64,000 nt of DNA from Bacteroidales bacterium. Its GTDB lineage: Bacteria; Bacteroidota; Bacteroidia; Bacteroidales; TTA-H9. This document shows positions 14,968 to 24,580 of this stretch, piece after piece. The stretch's first letter is position 1. Each line of letters starts with the position of its first letter. The stretch spans positions 48,415 through 112,414 of the forward strand of contig JAQVCV010000005.1 in the NCBI GenBank assembly GCA_028689615.1. The letters run 5' to 3'. The notes under the pieces were generated by a model, which worked only from the letters and a program-made list of their open reading frames with translations, made no database searches and had not been told where the DNA came from. The position numbers were made by a program, and so were the translations under genes.

Positions 14968-15939
14968 TCACAACCGGACCAATTCAAATTCGTTGAGGAC
15001 TCTCCTTTCGGCATCCAGATAGTCGTCGGGGGTTCGGGTTTTGCGTATCAGGCGAAAAGCATTCACGGGATCGGAAAAAGAATGACACAAATATACCCAA
15101 ACTGCTTTCATGCGGCTGACTACAACAGAACGGCCCTCGTTCCGGGCATAAGTAACTTGGTAAATATCGTTCAGAAATGCCGCCAGGGCTTTGATGTTAT
15201 CGATTTGGCAATAGGCATCATAATCGGCAATGGCCAGCGGCAACGCGGGATTCATCAAGGCTCCGCGCCCAATCATCCACCGGTCAACCCGCGGGAATTT
15301 CAGACTGAGGTGGTGCCATTTGCTTACAGTAAAGATGTCGCCATTCCAAACCAAAGGCAATTGCGTTAGCGCTTCAGCATCTGCAAAAGCCGATTCAGAG
15401 GCATCGCCCGAATAGAGTTGTTTACCAGTACGCGGATGCATGGTGATTTCGGTAATTGGGAACTGCTGCAGCGTTTCGAGCATTTCAAAAACTTCACTGT
15501 GGTCGAAATAACCTGTGCGCATCTTTACCGAGAGTTGTAAAGGGAAATCGGAATTGAAAAGCGTTTCGAGAATGGCACGAACCATTTCGGGAAAAGGAAG
15601 CAGACCGCTCCCCCTTTTTTTGTTAGCCACCCGGGGGAAGGGGCAACCCAGGTTCCAGTTGGCTTCGGTATAACCCAGATCGGCCAGCGCCTTACCCAAA
15701 AGGAGCATCTCCCCGGCATCTTTACTTAGCATCTGCGGTATAGTGCGAACACCCTGGTTTGCAAGGGGCATTACATCAACCAGCTTGTTTTTGGATACTT
15801 TCTCGACGCCAGTTCCCGAAATGTAGGGTGTAAACACAGCGTTGACACCCCCGAACCATCGAGCCAGCGAAGTACGGTAAACCGCATCGGTAATGCCCTG
15901 AAAAGGGGCAAGGTAGAGTTGAAACTGAGAATTAACCAT
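14968..15939 (-). CDS. dus: tRNA dihydrouridine synthase
   Basis: 323 residues from the ATG at 15939; the frame is open further upstream but that part lies in the beta-lactamase gene. Dus motifs: LAPFQGITDAVYR at the N-terminus (FMN site), NLGCPFPRVANKKRGSGLL (catalytic Cys), KMRTGY, EITMHPRTGKQLYSGDA, WNGDIF and WMIGRGALMNP. It reduces uridine in tRNA D-loops with FMN and NADPH. The start codon follows the beta-lactamase stop by one base (TAA-A-ATG), so translation is probably coupled. The Dus subtype (A, B or C) is not resolved. Confidence 0.92.
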   Translation of the reverse strand: MVNSQFQLYLAPFQGITDAVYRTSLARWFGGVNAVFTPYISGTGVEKVSKNKLVDVMPLANQGVRTIPQMLSKDAGEMLLLGKALADLGYTEANWNLGCPFPRVANKKRGSGLLPFPEMVRAILETLFNSDFPLQLSVKMRTGYFDHSEVFEMLETLQQFPITEITMHPRTGKQLYSGDASESAFADAEALTQLPLVWNGDIFTVSKWHHLSLKFPRVDRWMIGRGALMNPALPLAIADYDAYCQIDNIKALAAFLNDIYQVTYARNEGRSVVVSRMKAVWVYLCHSFSDPVNAFRLIRKTRTPDDYLDAERRVLNEFELVRL

Positions 15940-15940
15940 T

Positions 15941-16738
15941 TTAACGAGAGCTGTTGGATTCAGGGATGATGTGCAAATCGCGAAGAAAGCGATATGACAA
16001 CTCTTTACGAAACAAAGCGTCGGACTCTTGGTTGATTTGCAGGTTGCAGGCAAAAAACCACACATCGTCAGGCGTGATAACCCAACCCACGTACCAGCCT
16101 GTTTCTACTTCAACGCGTGCACTCCAACCTGTTTTTGCATACATCCGATAGTTTGCCGTGCTGTCGGCAAGCATCACCCTGTTTAGCAAATCGTAGTGTT
16201 CTTCCTCGAATGGCAACTGCCTTAAAAAAACCTTTTCAAGAAAACCTATTTGTTCCAGAGCACTGATTCTTAATTCGCCATCGAGCCAAAAAGTAGTGAC
16301 ATCCGTTCCGGTGAGTTGATTGCCGTAGTGTAGCTTTTGAAGGTATTGCAGATAGGTATCGTTACCAATACGCGCGGCCAGCACCTGATAGAACCATACA
16401 CAACTGTAGGGAAAAGCCGAAAGCAAGTCCTGATCGTGGTTCCAGGCATCAACCGACCGGTGTTGCCCATCCCACCTTATGGTATCGTGCAAGCCCCTGA
16501 TAGCATGAGTTTGAAGGGCTATAAGGGTATTGGGAATCTTAAAGGTGGATGCAGGAAGAAACTGCAATGCTGCACGTTGTGGGTTGTAAACGTCCAGTTT
16601 TCCTGTTTTGAGCGATTTCACAACCACTGCAGCATTCAGGTTGTTGGCTCTCACCAGGCTGTCGAGAGAAGCAGCCCCGGAGTCAATCGAAATGGAGAGG
16701 AGGAGCAGCAAAGGAGCCAGAAGCTTTGTTTTATTCAT
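15941..16738 (-). CDS. Class D (OXA-type) beta-lactamase
   Basis: 265 residues with a signal peptide (residues 1 to about 22, ending DSGAAS). All class D motifs are present: S64-T-F-K67 (nucleophile and carbamylated Lys), S112-C-V114, Y138-G-N140, W151 and K202-T-G204. It is expected to be exported to the periplasm and to hydrolyse beta-lactams; the spectrum cannot be read from sequence. It overlaps the recF stop by ATGA and is followed after one base by dus, so it is locked in a housekeeping operon with no sign of a mobile element. Chromosomal intrinsic enzyme is the most likely status. A related BlaR/MecR-like sensor domain is less likely because no membrane part is attached. Confidence 0.93.
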   Translation of the reverse strand: MNKTKLLAPLLLLLSISIDSGAASLDSLVRANNLNAAVVVKSLKTGKLDVYNPQRAALQFLPASTFKIPNTLIALQTHAIRGLHDTIRWDGQHRSVDAWNHDQDLLSAFPYSCVWFYQVLAARIGNDTYLQYLQKLHYGNQLTGTDVTTFWLDGELRISALEQIGFLEKVFLRQLPFEEEHYDLLNRVMLADSTANYRMYAKTGWSARVEVETGWYVGWVITPDDVWFFACNLQINQESDALFRKELSYRFLRDLHIIPESNSSR

Positions 16739-17841
16739 AATCTTTGATTTACGATCCCTTCAGTTACATCGAAAATACGGTGATCGAGCGAGGTTTGGGT
16801 GAAGATAGCTTCGATCCGTTCGGGTTGGGTATCGGTTATAAACACCTGTCCAAAACTGTCGTTGCCCACCAGTTCTACAATTTTTTTGACACGGGTTGCA
16901 TCCAGTTTATCGAAAATATCGTCGAAAAGCATGATGGGTTTAAGCTTTTTGATGTGGTGTGTGTATTCAAACTGAGCCAATTTCATGGCAACCACGAAAG
17001 ATTTTTGTTGTCCCTGTGAGCCGAATTTTTTGACAGGGTATCCGTCGATCAACAAACTCAGGTCGTCCTTATGAATACCTGCCGATGTGTAGCGCAGGGC
17101 TTTATCACGTTCGAAATTGTTTTCCATCATGCTTTGGAAAGAGATGTCGGACATGGTGGTTTCGTAATTGATTTCCACTTTTTCGCGACCTTCCGAAATC
17201 CATGAGTAAAAATGTTGAAATACAGGTTTAAATGCCTTCAAAAAGTCAACCCTGGCCTTATGAATATGTTGGGCGGGCTGCTCCATCATGGCATCGTAGA
17301 GTTGAAGAACCGGCCTATCAAAGAAGCCTGTCTCGGCCGACTTTTTCAGAAGGGCATTACGCTGCGCCAGAGCTTTGTTGTAAGTAAGCAGGTTGTCGAG
17401 ATAGTGGTGATCGAATTGCGCTATCACCCCGTCGATGTATTTACGGCGGAGTTCAGAGCCATCGTTGATCAGGTCGCGATCGTAAGGCGAAACCATTACC
17501 AGCGGGAAAAGCCCGATGTGATCGGCAAGGCGGTCGTACTCCTTCTTGTTTAGCGAGAACCGTTTGGGGGCATTTCGTCGCTGATGGCATTGCACCAGGT
17601 CGGTGCGATCGTCGCGGGAAAAAGTTCCGTTGAGGGCAAAAAAATCGGTATCGTGCTGGATGTTTTGGGTATCGGAAAGGTTGAAATAACTTTTGCAGAA
17701 GGCAAGGTAATAAATGGCATCGAGGATGTTTGTTTTTCCGGCACCGTTTCTACCGACAAAACAATTGATATTGCCCGAGAACTCGAGCGATGCCTCGGTG
17801 CAGTTTTTAAATTGACTGATTGCCAAATGATTCAGATGCAT
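16735..17841 (-). CDS. recF: DNA replication and repair protein RecF
   Basis: 368 residues from the ATG at 17841 (MHLNHLAISQFKN), which gives the usual RecF length; the longer open frame upstream lacks homology and runs toward ispH. SMC-like ATPase motifs: Walker A GRNGAGKTN near residue 30, signature FGSQGQQKS, and Walker B LFDDIFDKLD. It loads RecA at gaps together with RecO/RecR. It is the first gene of an overlapping operon with the beta-lactamase and dus. Confidence 0.95.
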   Translation of the reverse strand: MHLNHLAISQFKNCTEASLEFSGNINCFVGRNGAGKTNILDAIYYLAFCKSYFNLSDTQNIQHDTDFFALNGTFSRDDRTDLVQCHQRRNAPKRFSLNKKEYDRLADHIGLFPLVMVSPYDRDLINDGSELRRKYIDGVIAQFDHHYLDNLLTYNKALAQRNALLKKSAETGFFDRPVLQLYDAMMEQPAQHIHKARVDFLKAFKPVFQHFYSWISEGREKVEINYETTMSDISFQSMMENNFERDKALRYTSAGIHKDDLSLLIDGYPVKKFGSQGQQKSFVVAMKLAQFEYTHHIKKLKPIMLFDDIFDKLDATRVKKIVELVGNDSFGQVFITDTQPERIEAIFTQTSLDHRIFDVTEGIVNQRL

Positions 17842-17900
17842 ATCGTTTGGTTTGTCGGTTAATGGAATGCTTGATGTACAACAAAAAAGAAATATTGTTT

Positions 17901-18779
17901 TCAGGACTGAATTACGGCACGAACAGCTTCGGCAATCTGCCTGATAAGCCAGCCAGGCGTTGATGTTGCGCCGGATATACCTATTGTTTGTGCATTGGCA
18001 AACCAAACCGGATTCAAATCGTGGGGGCCGGTAACGAAATAAGTTCGTGGATTGGCCGAAAGGCACTGATCGAACAGCACTTTTCCGTTTGAGCTTTTCG
18101 GATCGGTAACGAACAACACCACGTCGTTCGATGAAGCAAAAGCCTGAATACCCTGCCTTCGTCGCGAAACCTGGGCACAAACCGATTCAGCGGCCTCCAC
18201 ATCAAAGTTGTTTGAAGCCTTACAACAGGCTTTAATGGCTCCGATCAATTCGTGGTACTCATCGGCATCCATCGTGGTTTGAGAAAACAGCCGTGTTGGT
18301 CGCCTGCAGTCGATCGCTTGAGCGTTGGTAGCGTTTACCACAAACACATCAACCCCAGTTGCCTGACCAGCAAGACCAACCACTTCAGGGTGATTTGGTT
18401 TACCAAAAATAACAATCTGCCCGCCTACAGGTCGCATGGCCTCGGCAGCAAGGGCAACAGATTTTTGCAATCGGAGTACCAAAGGGCAGGTAGCATCCAC
18501 CACTGTGAGTCCCAATGCACTGCATTCATGGTAAGTAGAAGGAGGTTCCCCGTGAGCGCGAATAAGAACCTTACCACCAGTCACCTCGCCTAGCTTCCCG
18601 AGACTGGTTTGTTTCATGCCCAACCGAAACAACCGGTCAACCTCCTGTTGGTTGTGAACGATCTGACCCAGACACCAAACCTCATCGCCCTGCGAGAGAT
18701 GATTTTCGGCCATTTCGATGGCCTTAACCACTCCGAAACAGAAACCACTTTGATCATCGATATTGATTTTTAAAGACAT
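17901..18779 (-). CDS. ispH: 4-hydroxy-3-methylbut-2-enyl diphosphate reductase
   Basis: 292 residues from the ATG at 18779 (an in-frame TTG at 18788 is possible). The three cluster Cys are visible in GFCFGV, DATCPLV and ESVCAQVSRRRQ; conserved substrate residues are in RAHGEPP, PNHPEV, TTMDADEY, TDPKSSNG and SGATSTPGW. It catalyses the last step of the MEP isoprenoid pathway with a [4Fe-4S] cluster. Same strand as recF but 59 nt upstream. Confidence 0.95.
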   Translation of the reverse strand: MSLKINIDDQSGFCFGVVKAIEMAENHLSQGDEVWCLGQIVHNQQEVDRLFRLGMKQTSLGKLGEVTGGKVLIRAHGEPPSTYHECSALGLTVVDATCPLVLRLQKSVALAAEAMRPVGGQIVIFGKPNHPEVVGLAGQATGVDVFVVNATNAQAIDCRRPTRLFSQTTMDADEYHELIGAIKACCKASNNFDVEAAESVCAQVSRRRQGIQAFASSNDVVLFVTDPKSSNGKVLFDQCLSANPRTYFVTGPHDLNPVWFANAQTIGISGATSTPGWLIRQIAEAVRAVIQS

Positions 18780-18938
18780 AGAGCCCAAAGAAAAAAATGT
18801 AAAAGTACCGAATTCTGACTTGTTAAAACAACATTAAGAATAAATTAAGAGTCTGGCAAAAGTTAAATCAGGGTTAAATATCAGTAAATAAATGAAAAAC
18901 ACAATTCGAGTGATCCTTCAATTCCCTTTCTTTGCCTC

Positions 18939-19580
18939 ATGGAATCATTTTTAAAAGGTATGGCAGCCGGCCTGGCACTTGCAATCTCCTTTGGGCCCGG
19001 TTTTATTGCATTGATGCAGGCGTCTCTCTCAAACGGTATGCGCGGAGGACTCACTTTATTGGCAGGCATAGTTTTAGGGGATCTTTTATTGATTGCGCTG
19101 GGGTATTGGGGCTTTGCACCTTATTTGCAAGCTATTGGGGAAAGTAAAATAGGCCTGATTGTGGGAGCAACCGTATTGCTGCTGTTTGGTACAATTACCT
19201 TGAGGAAGGCCTACCTCCAAAAGAAAGAAAATGGCAATAATCCGGTTATTGAGTCGAATAAAAACTGGTTAAAGACGCAGCCCGTCTCTATGAACATTCT
19301 AAAAGGTTTGGCACTGAACCTGAGTAACCCGCTCAACTTTTTGTTCTGGGTAGGGATTTTAATCATTTCAGGAAACAGCTATGGAACAGGCTCAAGTGAT
19401 TTTTTCAGTTTTCTAGCAGGTATAACAACACTTTCGATTGCTGCCGATCTGTTAAAATGTTCAGTTAGTCATATACTACGAAAGAAACTGAAACAAAAGC
19501 ACCTGAGACACATCGAACAAATATCTGCTCTACTATTTTTGGCAGCCGGTGTTTTTCTGCTTACCAGGTTGGTCAGCTAA
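18939..19580 (+). CDS. LysE-family amino-acid exporter-like membrane protein
   Basis: 213 residues, about six hydrophobic helices, with the family's N-terminal signature GLALAISFGPGFIALMQASLSNGMRGGL (residues 10-37). LysE/RhtB members export amino acids or related small molecules across the inner membrane; the substrate is unknown. Its 3' end overlaps the convergent endonuclease/phosphatase gene by 48 nt. Confidence 0.85.
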   Translation: MESFLKGMAAGLALAISFGPGFIALMQASLSNGMRGGLTLLAGIVLGDLLLIALGYWGFAPYLQAIGESKIGLIVGATVLLLFGTITLRKAYLQKKENGNNPVIESNKNWLKTQPVSMNILKGLALNLSNPLNFLFWVGILIISGNSYGTGSSDFFSFLAGITTLSIAADLLKCSVSHILRKKLKQKHLRHIEQISALLFLAAGVFLLTRLVS

Positions 19581-20534
19581 AAGATGCAAAGGAATAACGG
19601 CTTCAACAGCATGATGATCACTTAAATATCGGGGTGAATGATTTTCAAATTCCTCTTTAATAACTACTGTACTTTGAGCAACAGATTTTACTTCAGAGTT
19701 TGTAATTAAGATATAGTCGAGCGTTCTTGCATAGGGTTGGGCATCATTGGCAAGGGGATTGTTTATCTCGTCATATGATGGGATATCGTTCAAGAAACGA
19801 GATGGTCCTACGAGAAGCTCCCTTTCAATGTCTTTTCGAGCCACTGTGTCATCAGAATTGATATTCAGATCACCGCAAATGATCTGTGGGACACCCTGTC
19901 GCGAGTTAGGTAAAAGCAATTGAAGGAAAATCTGTCTCATCTGTTTTATCCTTATTTGCTGATAATAGGCTGATTGATCGGCCTGCATGTGTGTGGTGAC
20001 AACCTGAAAACGAAAGCCATCCTTTATACCTTCCAACAGAACAGCACCTTTTTGGGCTAACGCATCAAAACTTTCGGCCTTGTTGAAAGTCATAACACCA
20101 AGCAGGCTTAAAGGAATACGGCTGGCTACAAACAAACCGCTGTTGGTTAACAATGAGATGCCTGGATCGTTAAAAGGACCGTAGAAATAGGAATAACCAC
20201 CCTTTAGGTGTTCTTTAAGAATATCACGCGAAGGGGTATGAAAGGTCTCTTGAAAAAGAATAAGATCATATGGGCTGTTTCTCAGTTTATCTCCTATTGC
20301 AGCGGCTCTTGATCGTGTATCATGAAATAAATGCAAATACGGAAGCATATACACATTCCATGACAGCACTTTGATAAAAACTTCTTCATTTCCATAATTC
20401 GCTGAACTGTCAATTGGGTAGTTAAAACCTGAATTATGGATGGAAGTATTGGCAGTTTGATAGCCAGACATTGCCATGAGCAAAGTAATAAAATGATAAC
20501 GAAACCCTTTCAGTTTTACCAATAATGAAGTCAT
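19533..20534 (-). CDS. Endonuclease/exonuclease/phosphatase-family protein (sphingomyelinase C-like)
   Basis: 333 residues. EEP-fold motifs: VLSWNVYMLPYLHLFHD (about residues 57-73), LILFQETF (metal Glu), TTHMQAD, ICGDLNINSD and the C-terminal SDHHAVEA. The order and the NVYMLP motif resemble bacterial neutral sphingomyelinases. The N-terminus has a weak hydrophobic segment (about 13-25), so export is possible but not clear. The substrate (phospholipid, nucleic acid or phosphosugar) is not determined. Confidence 0.82.
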   Translation of the reverse strand: MTSLLVKLKGFRYHFITLLMAMSGYQTANTSIHNSGFNYPIDSSANYGNEEVFIKVLSWNVYMLPYLHLFHDTRSRAAAIGDKLRNSPYDLILFQETFHTPSRDILKEHLKGGYSYFYGPFNDPGISLLTNSGLFVASRIPLSLLGVMTFNKAESFDALAQKGAVLLEGIKDGFRFQVVTTHMQADQSAYYQQIRIKQMRQIFLQLLLPNSRQGVPQIICGDLNINSDDTVARKDIERELLVGPSRFLNDIPSYDEINNPLANDAQPYARTLDYILITNSEVKSVAQSTVVIKEEFENHSPRYLSDHHAVEAVIPLHLLADQPGKQKNTGCQK

Positions 20535-20750
20535 AACAGCTTAATTTATTTGACTGCAAAATTACTTTCACGAAAATCAAAACATAAAAAAATAATCTTA
20601 CTAACTGTTTAATTTTTGACAAACAGAATATTACGAAAATCAAATGATTGTTATGATAATATTAAAATCCTTTTAAAACAATTACATTATTTTAACAATC
20701 AGTTGTTTTTGAATTAAACATTAAATAAAATATAATAAACATGACACTGA

Positions 20751-20758
20751 TAAATTTG
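20751..20758 (+). promoter_or_regulatory. -7 box of the acidic-sugar operon
   Basis: TAAATTTG is an exact TAnnTTTG box 28 nt before the first gene of the operon. The -33 region is AT-rich without a clear TTTG. The 252-bp stretch around it is otherwise gene-free. Confidence 0.45.
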
Positions 20759-20786
20759 CAAAAATTTAAAATTACCCCTTCTACCA

Positions 20787-21794
20787 ATGCGTATATTGTT
20801 TATAGGTGGATCGCTAAACCAGACATTGATGATGCATAAGATATCGATGTGGTTTCCCGACTTCGAATATCGTTTCACCCCCTTTTATTCTGACGGACCG
20901 ATAGATTACCTGGCACAAAAAGGAATACTTGATTTTACAGTATTAGCGGGGAAGTTTCGTAGTGATACAGAAAACTACTTGAGGAAAAACAACTTGAAGA
21001 TTGACTACAAAGGATCGCTGAATAATTATGAATTGGTTGTAACATGTCAGGATTTGATCGTCCCCAGGAATATTCGTGACAAGAAGATAGTTCTGATTCA
21101 AGAAGGGATGACAGATCCTGAGACACTGTTATTTCATTTAGTAAGGGGATTCAAGTTACCACGATGGATTGCAAGCACAGCTGCAACCGGGTTGTCTGAT
21201 TCTTACAATCTTTTCTACGTGGCATCAGAAGGTTACAAAAATCTGTTTATAAAAAAAGGCGTTAACCCCGAAAAGATACGTGTTACCGGAATACCCAATT
21301 TTGACAATTCCACAGCATTTCTTAGAAACAATTTCCCGTATAAAAACTACATTCTGGCGGCCACTTCAGACCGACGAGAAACCTACAATTTTGAAAACAG
21401 AATAGCATTTTTAAAAAAAGTCAGAAATCTAGCATGTGGCAGACAAGTGATTATCAAACTGCATCCCAATGAAAAGGTTGATAGGGCAACGCGGGAAATA
21501 AAAAGCATGATGCCACGAGCGATAGTATTTAGTGAAGGGAATATCGGTGAGATGATTGCCAATTGTGATGTTTTGGTAACCAGATACTCTTCAGTTGTAT
21601 ATATAGGTCTGGCATTAGGGAAAAAGGTTTATAGCGATTTTGACCTGCAAACCCTTATAAGCTTGCAACCTATACAAAACAACGGGTCATCTGCCAGAAT
21701 AATTGCCGAATCAATAAGGGAAGAGTTCGGATTTGCACCTATTCCTTCTCTATGCGAACAAAACCCAACTATGCCCCATTATTTTTCAAAATAA
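20787..21794 (+). CDS. Putative glycosyltransferase / polysaccharide biosynthesis protein
   Basis: 335 residues, no signal peptide. The two-domain Rossmann pattern of GT-B proteins is suggested by MRILFIGGSLNQ at the start, VRVTGIPN-like IRVTGIPNFDN in the middle and IIKLHPNEK, followed by IANCDVLVTRYSSVVYIGLALGKKVY. The last stretch resembles CDP-glycerol glycerophosphotransferases and sialyltransferase-like GT52/capsule proteins, which use a late His-Pro and Ser-Ser pair. It is the first gene of the operon, 4 nt before the cytidylyltransferase, so it may transfer the CMP-activated sugar made by the other genes (inference). AT-rich codon use. Confidence 0.6.
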   Translation: MRILFIGGSLNQTLMMHKISMWFPDFEYRFTPFYSDGPIDYLAQKGILDFTVLAGKFRSDTENYLRKNNLKIDYKGSLNNYELVVTCQDLIVPRNIRDKKIVLIQEGMTDPETLLFHLVRGFKLPRWIASTAATGLSDSYNLFYVASEGYKNLFIKKGVNPEKIRVTGIPNFDNSTAFLRNNFPYKNYILAATSDRRETYNFENRIAFLKKVRNLACGRQVIIKLHPNEKVDRATREIKSMMPRAIVFSEGNIGEMIANCDVLVTRYSSVVYIGLALGKKVYSDFDLQTLISLQPIQNNGSSARIIAESIREEFGFAPIPSLCEQNPTMPHYFSK

Positions 21795-21798
21795 TATA

Positions 21799-22608
21799 AT
21801 GAGAATCATTGCATTTATTCAGGCTCGAATGAGCAGCACGCGGCTTCCCGGGAAGATAATGCTACCCCTTCTGGGGCAACCTCTGCTACTAAGAATGGTT
21901 CATAGGGTGGCTAACTCAAAGTATTGCAATGCAGTGGTTGTAATAACATCAACACAATTTCATGACGATGTAGTTGAAAAACTTTGTTTTGAGAATAATG
22001 TGAACTGCTTCAGAGGTGAGCCGGAAGATCTTTTGGACAGGCATTACAAAGCCGCGATAGCATACCAGGCAGATGTTGTCATTAAAATCCCGTCAGATTG
22101 CCCATTAATAGATTCTAAGGTGATTGATGAGGTTATTAGCCGGTATATGGAAGCTTGCGAATCGGCAGATTACGTAAGCAACTTACATCCCGCCAGTTGG
22201 CCCGATGGGAATGATGTGGAGGTTATTAAATTCGAAGCCCTTGAAGCAGCATGGAAGGAGGCGAATAAACCCTATGAGCGTGAGCATACTACACCCTTTA
22301 TTTGGGAAAATCCTCAACGATTCAACAACATCAATGTCACATTGGGAATTGGCTTGGATTTCTCGGATAAGATCCGATTAACAATCGATTACATTGAAGA
22401 TTATGAATTGATTAAAGCCATATTCGAAAGACTTTACCCAATCAATCAAAGTTTTGGTCACGAGGAAATAATCAACCTATTGCAAACATTACCTCACTTG
22501 AATTATATTAATTCAAAATACCATGGCAAATATTGGTACGACAACCACCTTAACGAATTAACACATATTGACGAATACATAAATAAACAAAGAAAAAATG
22601 TCCATTAA
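21799..22608 (+). CDS. SpsF-like cytidylyltransferase
   Basis: 269 residues from the ATG at 21799; the earlier in-frame Met lies in the preceding gene. The N-terminus IIAFIQARMSSTRLPGKIMLPLLGQPLL is the nucleotide-binding signature of NeuA/KdsB/SpsF cytidylyltransferases. KIPSDCPLID (about residues 94-103) holds the metal-binding Asp. It is predicted to couple CTP to a 2-keto-3-deoxy acid, giving a CMP-sugar. It overlaps the transketolase start by 11 nt. Confidence 0.85.
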   Translation: MRIIAFIQARMSSTRLPGKIMLPLLGQPLLLRMVHRVANSKYCNAVVVITSTQFHDDVVEKLCFENNVNCFRGEPEDLLDRHYKAAIAYQADVVIKIPSDCPLIDSKVIDEVISRYMEACESADYVSNLHPASWPDGNDVEVIKFEALEAAWKEANKPYEREHTTPFIWENPQRFNNINVTLGIGLDFSDKIRLTIDYIEDYELIKAIFERLYPINQSFGHEEIINLLQTLPHLNYINSKYHGKYWYDNHLNELTHIDEYINKQRKNVH

Positions 22609-24580
22609 ATTAAACATTTACCCGAAATCACTTTTCGACGACGTGATGGCATCGAAATGTGAAAAGCACTCTAAATTAAGGACCATAGCAGATATGTGCC
22701 GTTACAACGCTATCACAGCTGTAAAAAAAGCTGGATCAGGGCATCTGGGCTCCAGCATGAGTTCAATGGACATATTTGTTGCATTGTATTACGGCGTGTT
22801 AAGAAAAACGGATCAGGGAGCAAACCCCGACAACCACCATGTTTTTTTCTCTTCTAAAGGGCATGATGTCCCTGGTCAATATGCTGTATTACATTCAGTG
22901 GGAATTATTTCAGATCAGCAATTAATGTCGTTGCGACGTTTAGGAGGACTTCATGGGCATCCTGACACATCAAACCCCGGAATTGAAGCGAATTCAGGTT
23001 CTCTTGGAATGGGAATAAGTAAAGCAAAGGGGATGGCCTGGGCAAAACGTTATCGTGATTTAAGCGGACATGTGTTTGTACTAACAGGCGATGGAGAATT
23101 TCAGGAAGGTCAAAATTATGAAGCATTACAATCCGTACCACATTTAGGTTTAAGCAACCTGACTGTAATTATGGATAGCAATAAAGTACAATCAGACAAG
23201 GAGGTAAATGCCATTATTTCGTTACGAAACTTTCGCGATAAAATAAAGCAGTTCGGCTGGATGGTAATAGAAATTGACGGTAATGAAATATCAGAAATTG
23301 AAAATGCAATTACAATAGCTGTAAACAGTCATGACAAGCCTGTTTTTATTATAGCCAATACGATAAAAGGCAAAGGCGTAGCCTTCATGGAGCACATCAG
23401 AGCCATTCCACTCAACAACGGGCTCTATCCGTTTCATGCAGGGGCTCCCGATGATGATTCCTTCATTCGGGCTACGAACGAATTGTACGAGAGAAATCAA
23501 AACAACCTTATAAAACTAGGAATCAAACACCAATTGTTGCTACCCATTGACCAGAACGATGCAGAGAATCACATACAATTAAATGCCCTGGGAGAGCCCG
23601 TAAGCCAAACCGCACCACAAATAACCAAAATAAAAGGGAAGGCTCCTTACATTGTTGAGGCATACGGACAAACCCTGTTGGCTCTTGGAGAAGAGATTGA
23701 AAACCTGATTGTTCTTGACGCCGATCTTTCGGCCGACTGCAGGTTGCGCTATTTTGAGAACAAATATCCCGATAGGTTTCTTGAAAACGGCATTGCAGAA
23801 CAAGACATGGTTAGCACAGCGGCAGGCTTGGCAAAATTCGGTTTATTGCCTGTAGTAAACAGTTTTGCAAGTTTTCTGGCTTCACGAGCTAACGAGCAGA
23901 TTTATAACAACGCAACAGAAGGGAAGAAAATAATTTATGCTTTTCATTACGGAGGTCTTATTCCGGCCGGGCCAGGAAAATCGCACCAAAGCATTCGCGA
24001 CATATCACTGGTAGCAGCTTTACCAAATATAACAATAATACAACCAGGCTCATCGGAGGAAGCAGAAATAGCAACACGCTGGGCTGTAAAGGATTGTAAA
24101 ACCAGCTGCATATTACGTCTAAACATCGGTCCTTCACTTTCTGAGTTTAAAATGCCTTCTGATTATCTCTTCGATCCTGGAAAAGGGACTTTTCTGCGCG
24201 AGGGTGAAGATGTACTTATAATGGCATATGGATCAGTAATGTTGCATGAAGCCACTTTGGCTGCCGACCTTTTGACTAAGAACGGTTTTTCGACAGGGTT
24301 GGTAAACATGCCTTGGCTCAACCAGATTGACGATCATTGGCTTAGGGTCGCATGTCATTGCTACAATTATTTAATAGTTCTTGACGATCATTCCCCTATT
24401 GGAGGATTAGGCGATCAATTGCTTAGAAAGATGAACCAGCTAAATATACTGGAAGACATCAGGGTGCATGTATTTGGAATTGAGGGATACCCTGCTTGCG
24501 GCACTCCACAGGAGGCTTTAGCATATCACGGTATGGATGGAGTTTCGCTTGCAAATAGAATTCAAAAAATATTAGAATAA
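22598..24580 (+). CDS. Full-length transketolase
   Basis: 660 residues, both halves of transketolase on one chain. N-terminal TPP domain: GSGHLGSSMSSMDIF (about residues 46-60), GDGEFQEGQNYEAL with the downstream Asn of the TPP/Mg motif in DSNKVQSD, and an HGHPD loop. The C-terminal part has the pyrimidine-binding segment GIAEQDMVSTAAGLAKFGL, with the catalytic Glu, and HQSIRD. It transfers two-carbon ketol units between sugar phosphates. Position inside an acidic-sugar operon, overlapping the cytidylyltransferase and abutting the YhcH gene, suggests that it makes or reshapes the sugar-phosphate precursor rather than serving the pentose phosphate pathway (inference). Confidence 0.9.
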   Translation: MSIKLNIYPKSLFDDVMASKCEKHSKLRTIADMCRYNAITAVKKAGSGHLGSSMSSMDIFVALYYGVLRKTDQGANPDNHHVFFSSKGHDVPGQYAVLHSVGIISDQQLMSLRRLGGLHGHPDTSNPGIEANSGSLGMGISKAKGMAWAKRYRDLSGHVFVLTGDGEFQEGQNYEALQSVPHLGLSNLTVIMDSNKVQSDKEVNAIISLRNFRDKIKQFGWMVIEIDGNEISEIENAITIAVNSHDKPVFIIANTIKGKGVAFMEHIRAIPLNNGLYPFHAGAPDDDSFIRATNELYERNQNNLIKLGIKHQLLLPIDQNDAENHIQLNALGEPVSQTAPQITKIKGKAPYIVEAYGQTLLALGEEIENLIVLDADLSADCRLRYFENKYPDRFLENGIAEQDMVSTAAGLAKFGLLPVVNSFASFLASRANEQIYNNATEGKKIIYAFHYGGLIPAGPGKSHQSIRDISLVAALPNITIIQPGSSEEAEIATRWAVKDCKTSCILRLNIGPSLSEFKMPSDYLFDPGKGTFLREGEDVLIMAYGSVMLHEATLAADLLTKNGFSTGLVNMPWLNQIDDHWLRVACHCYNYLIVLDDHSPIGGLGDQLLRKMNQLNILEDIRVHVFGIEGYPACGTPQEALAYHGMDGVSLANRIQKILE

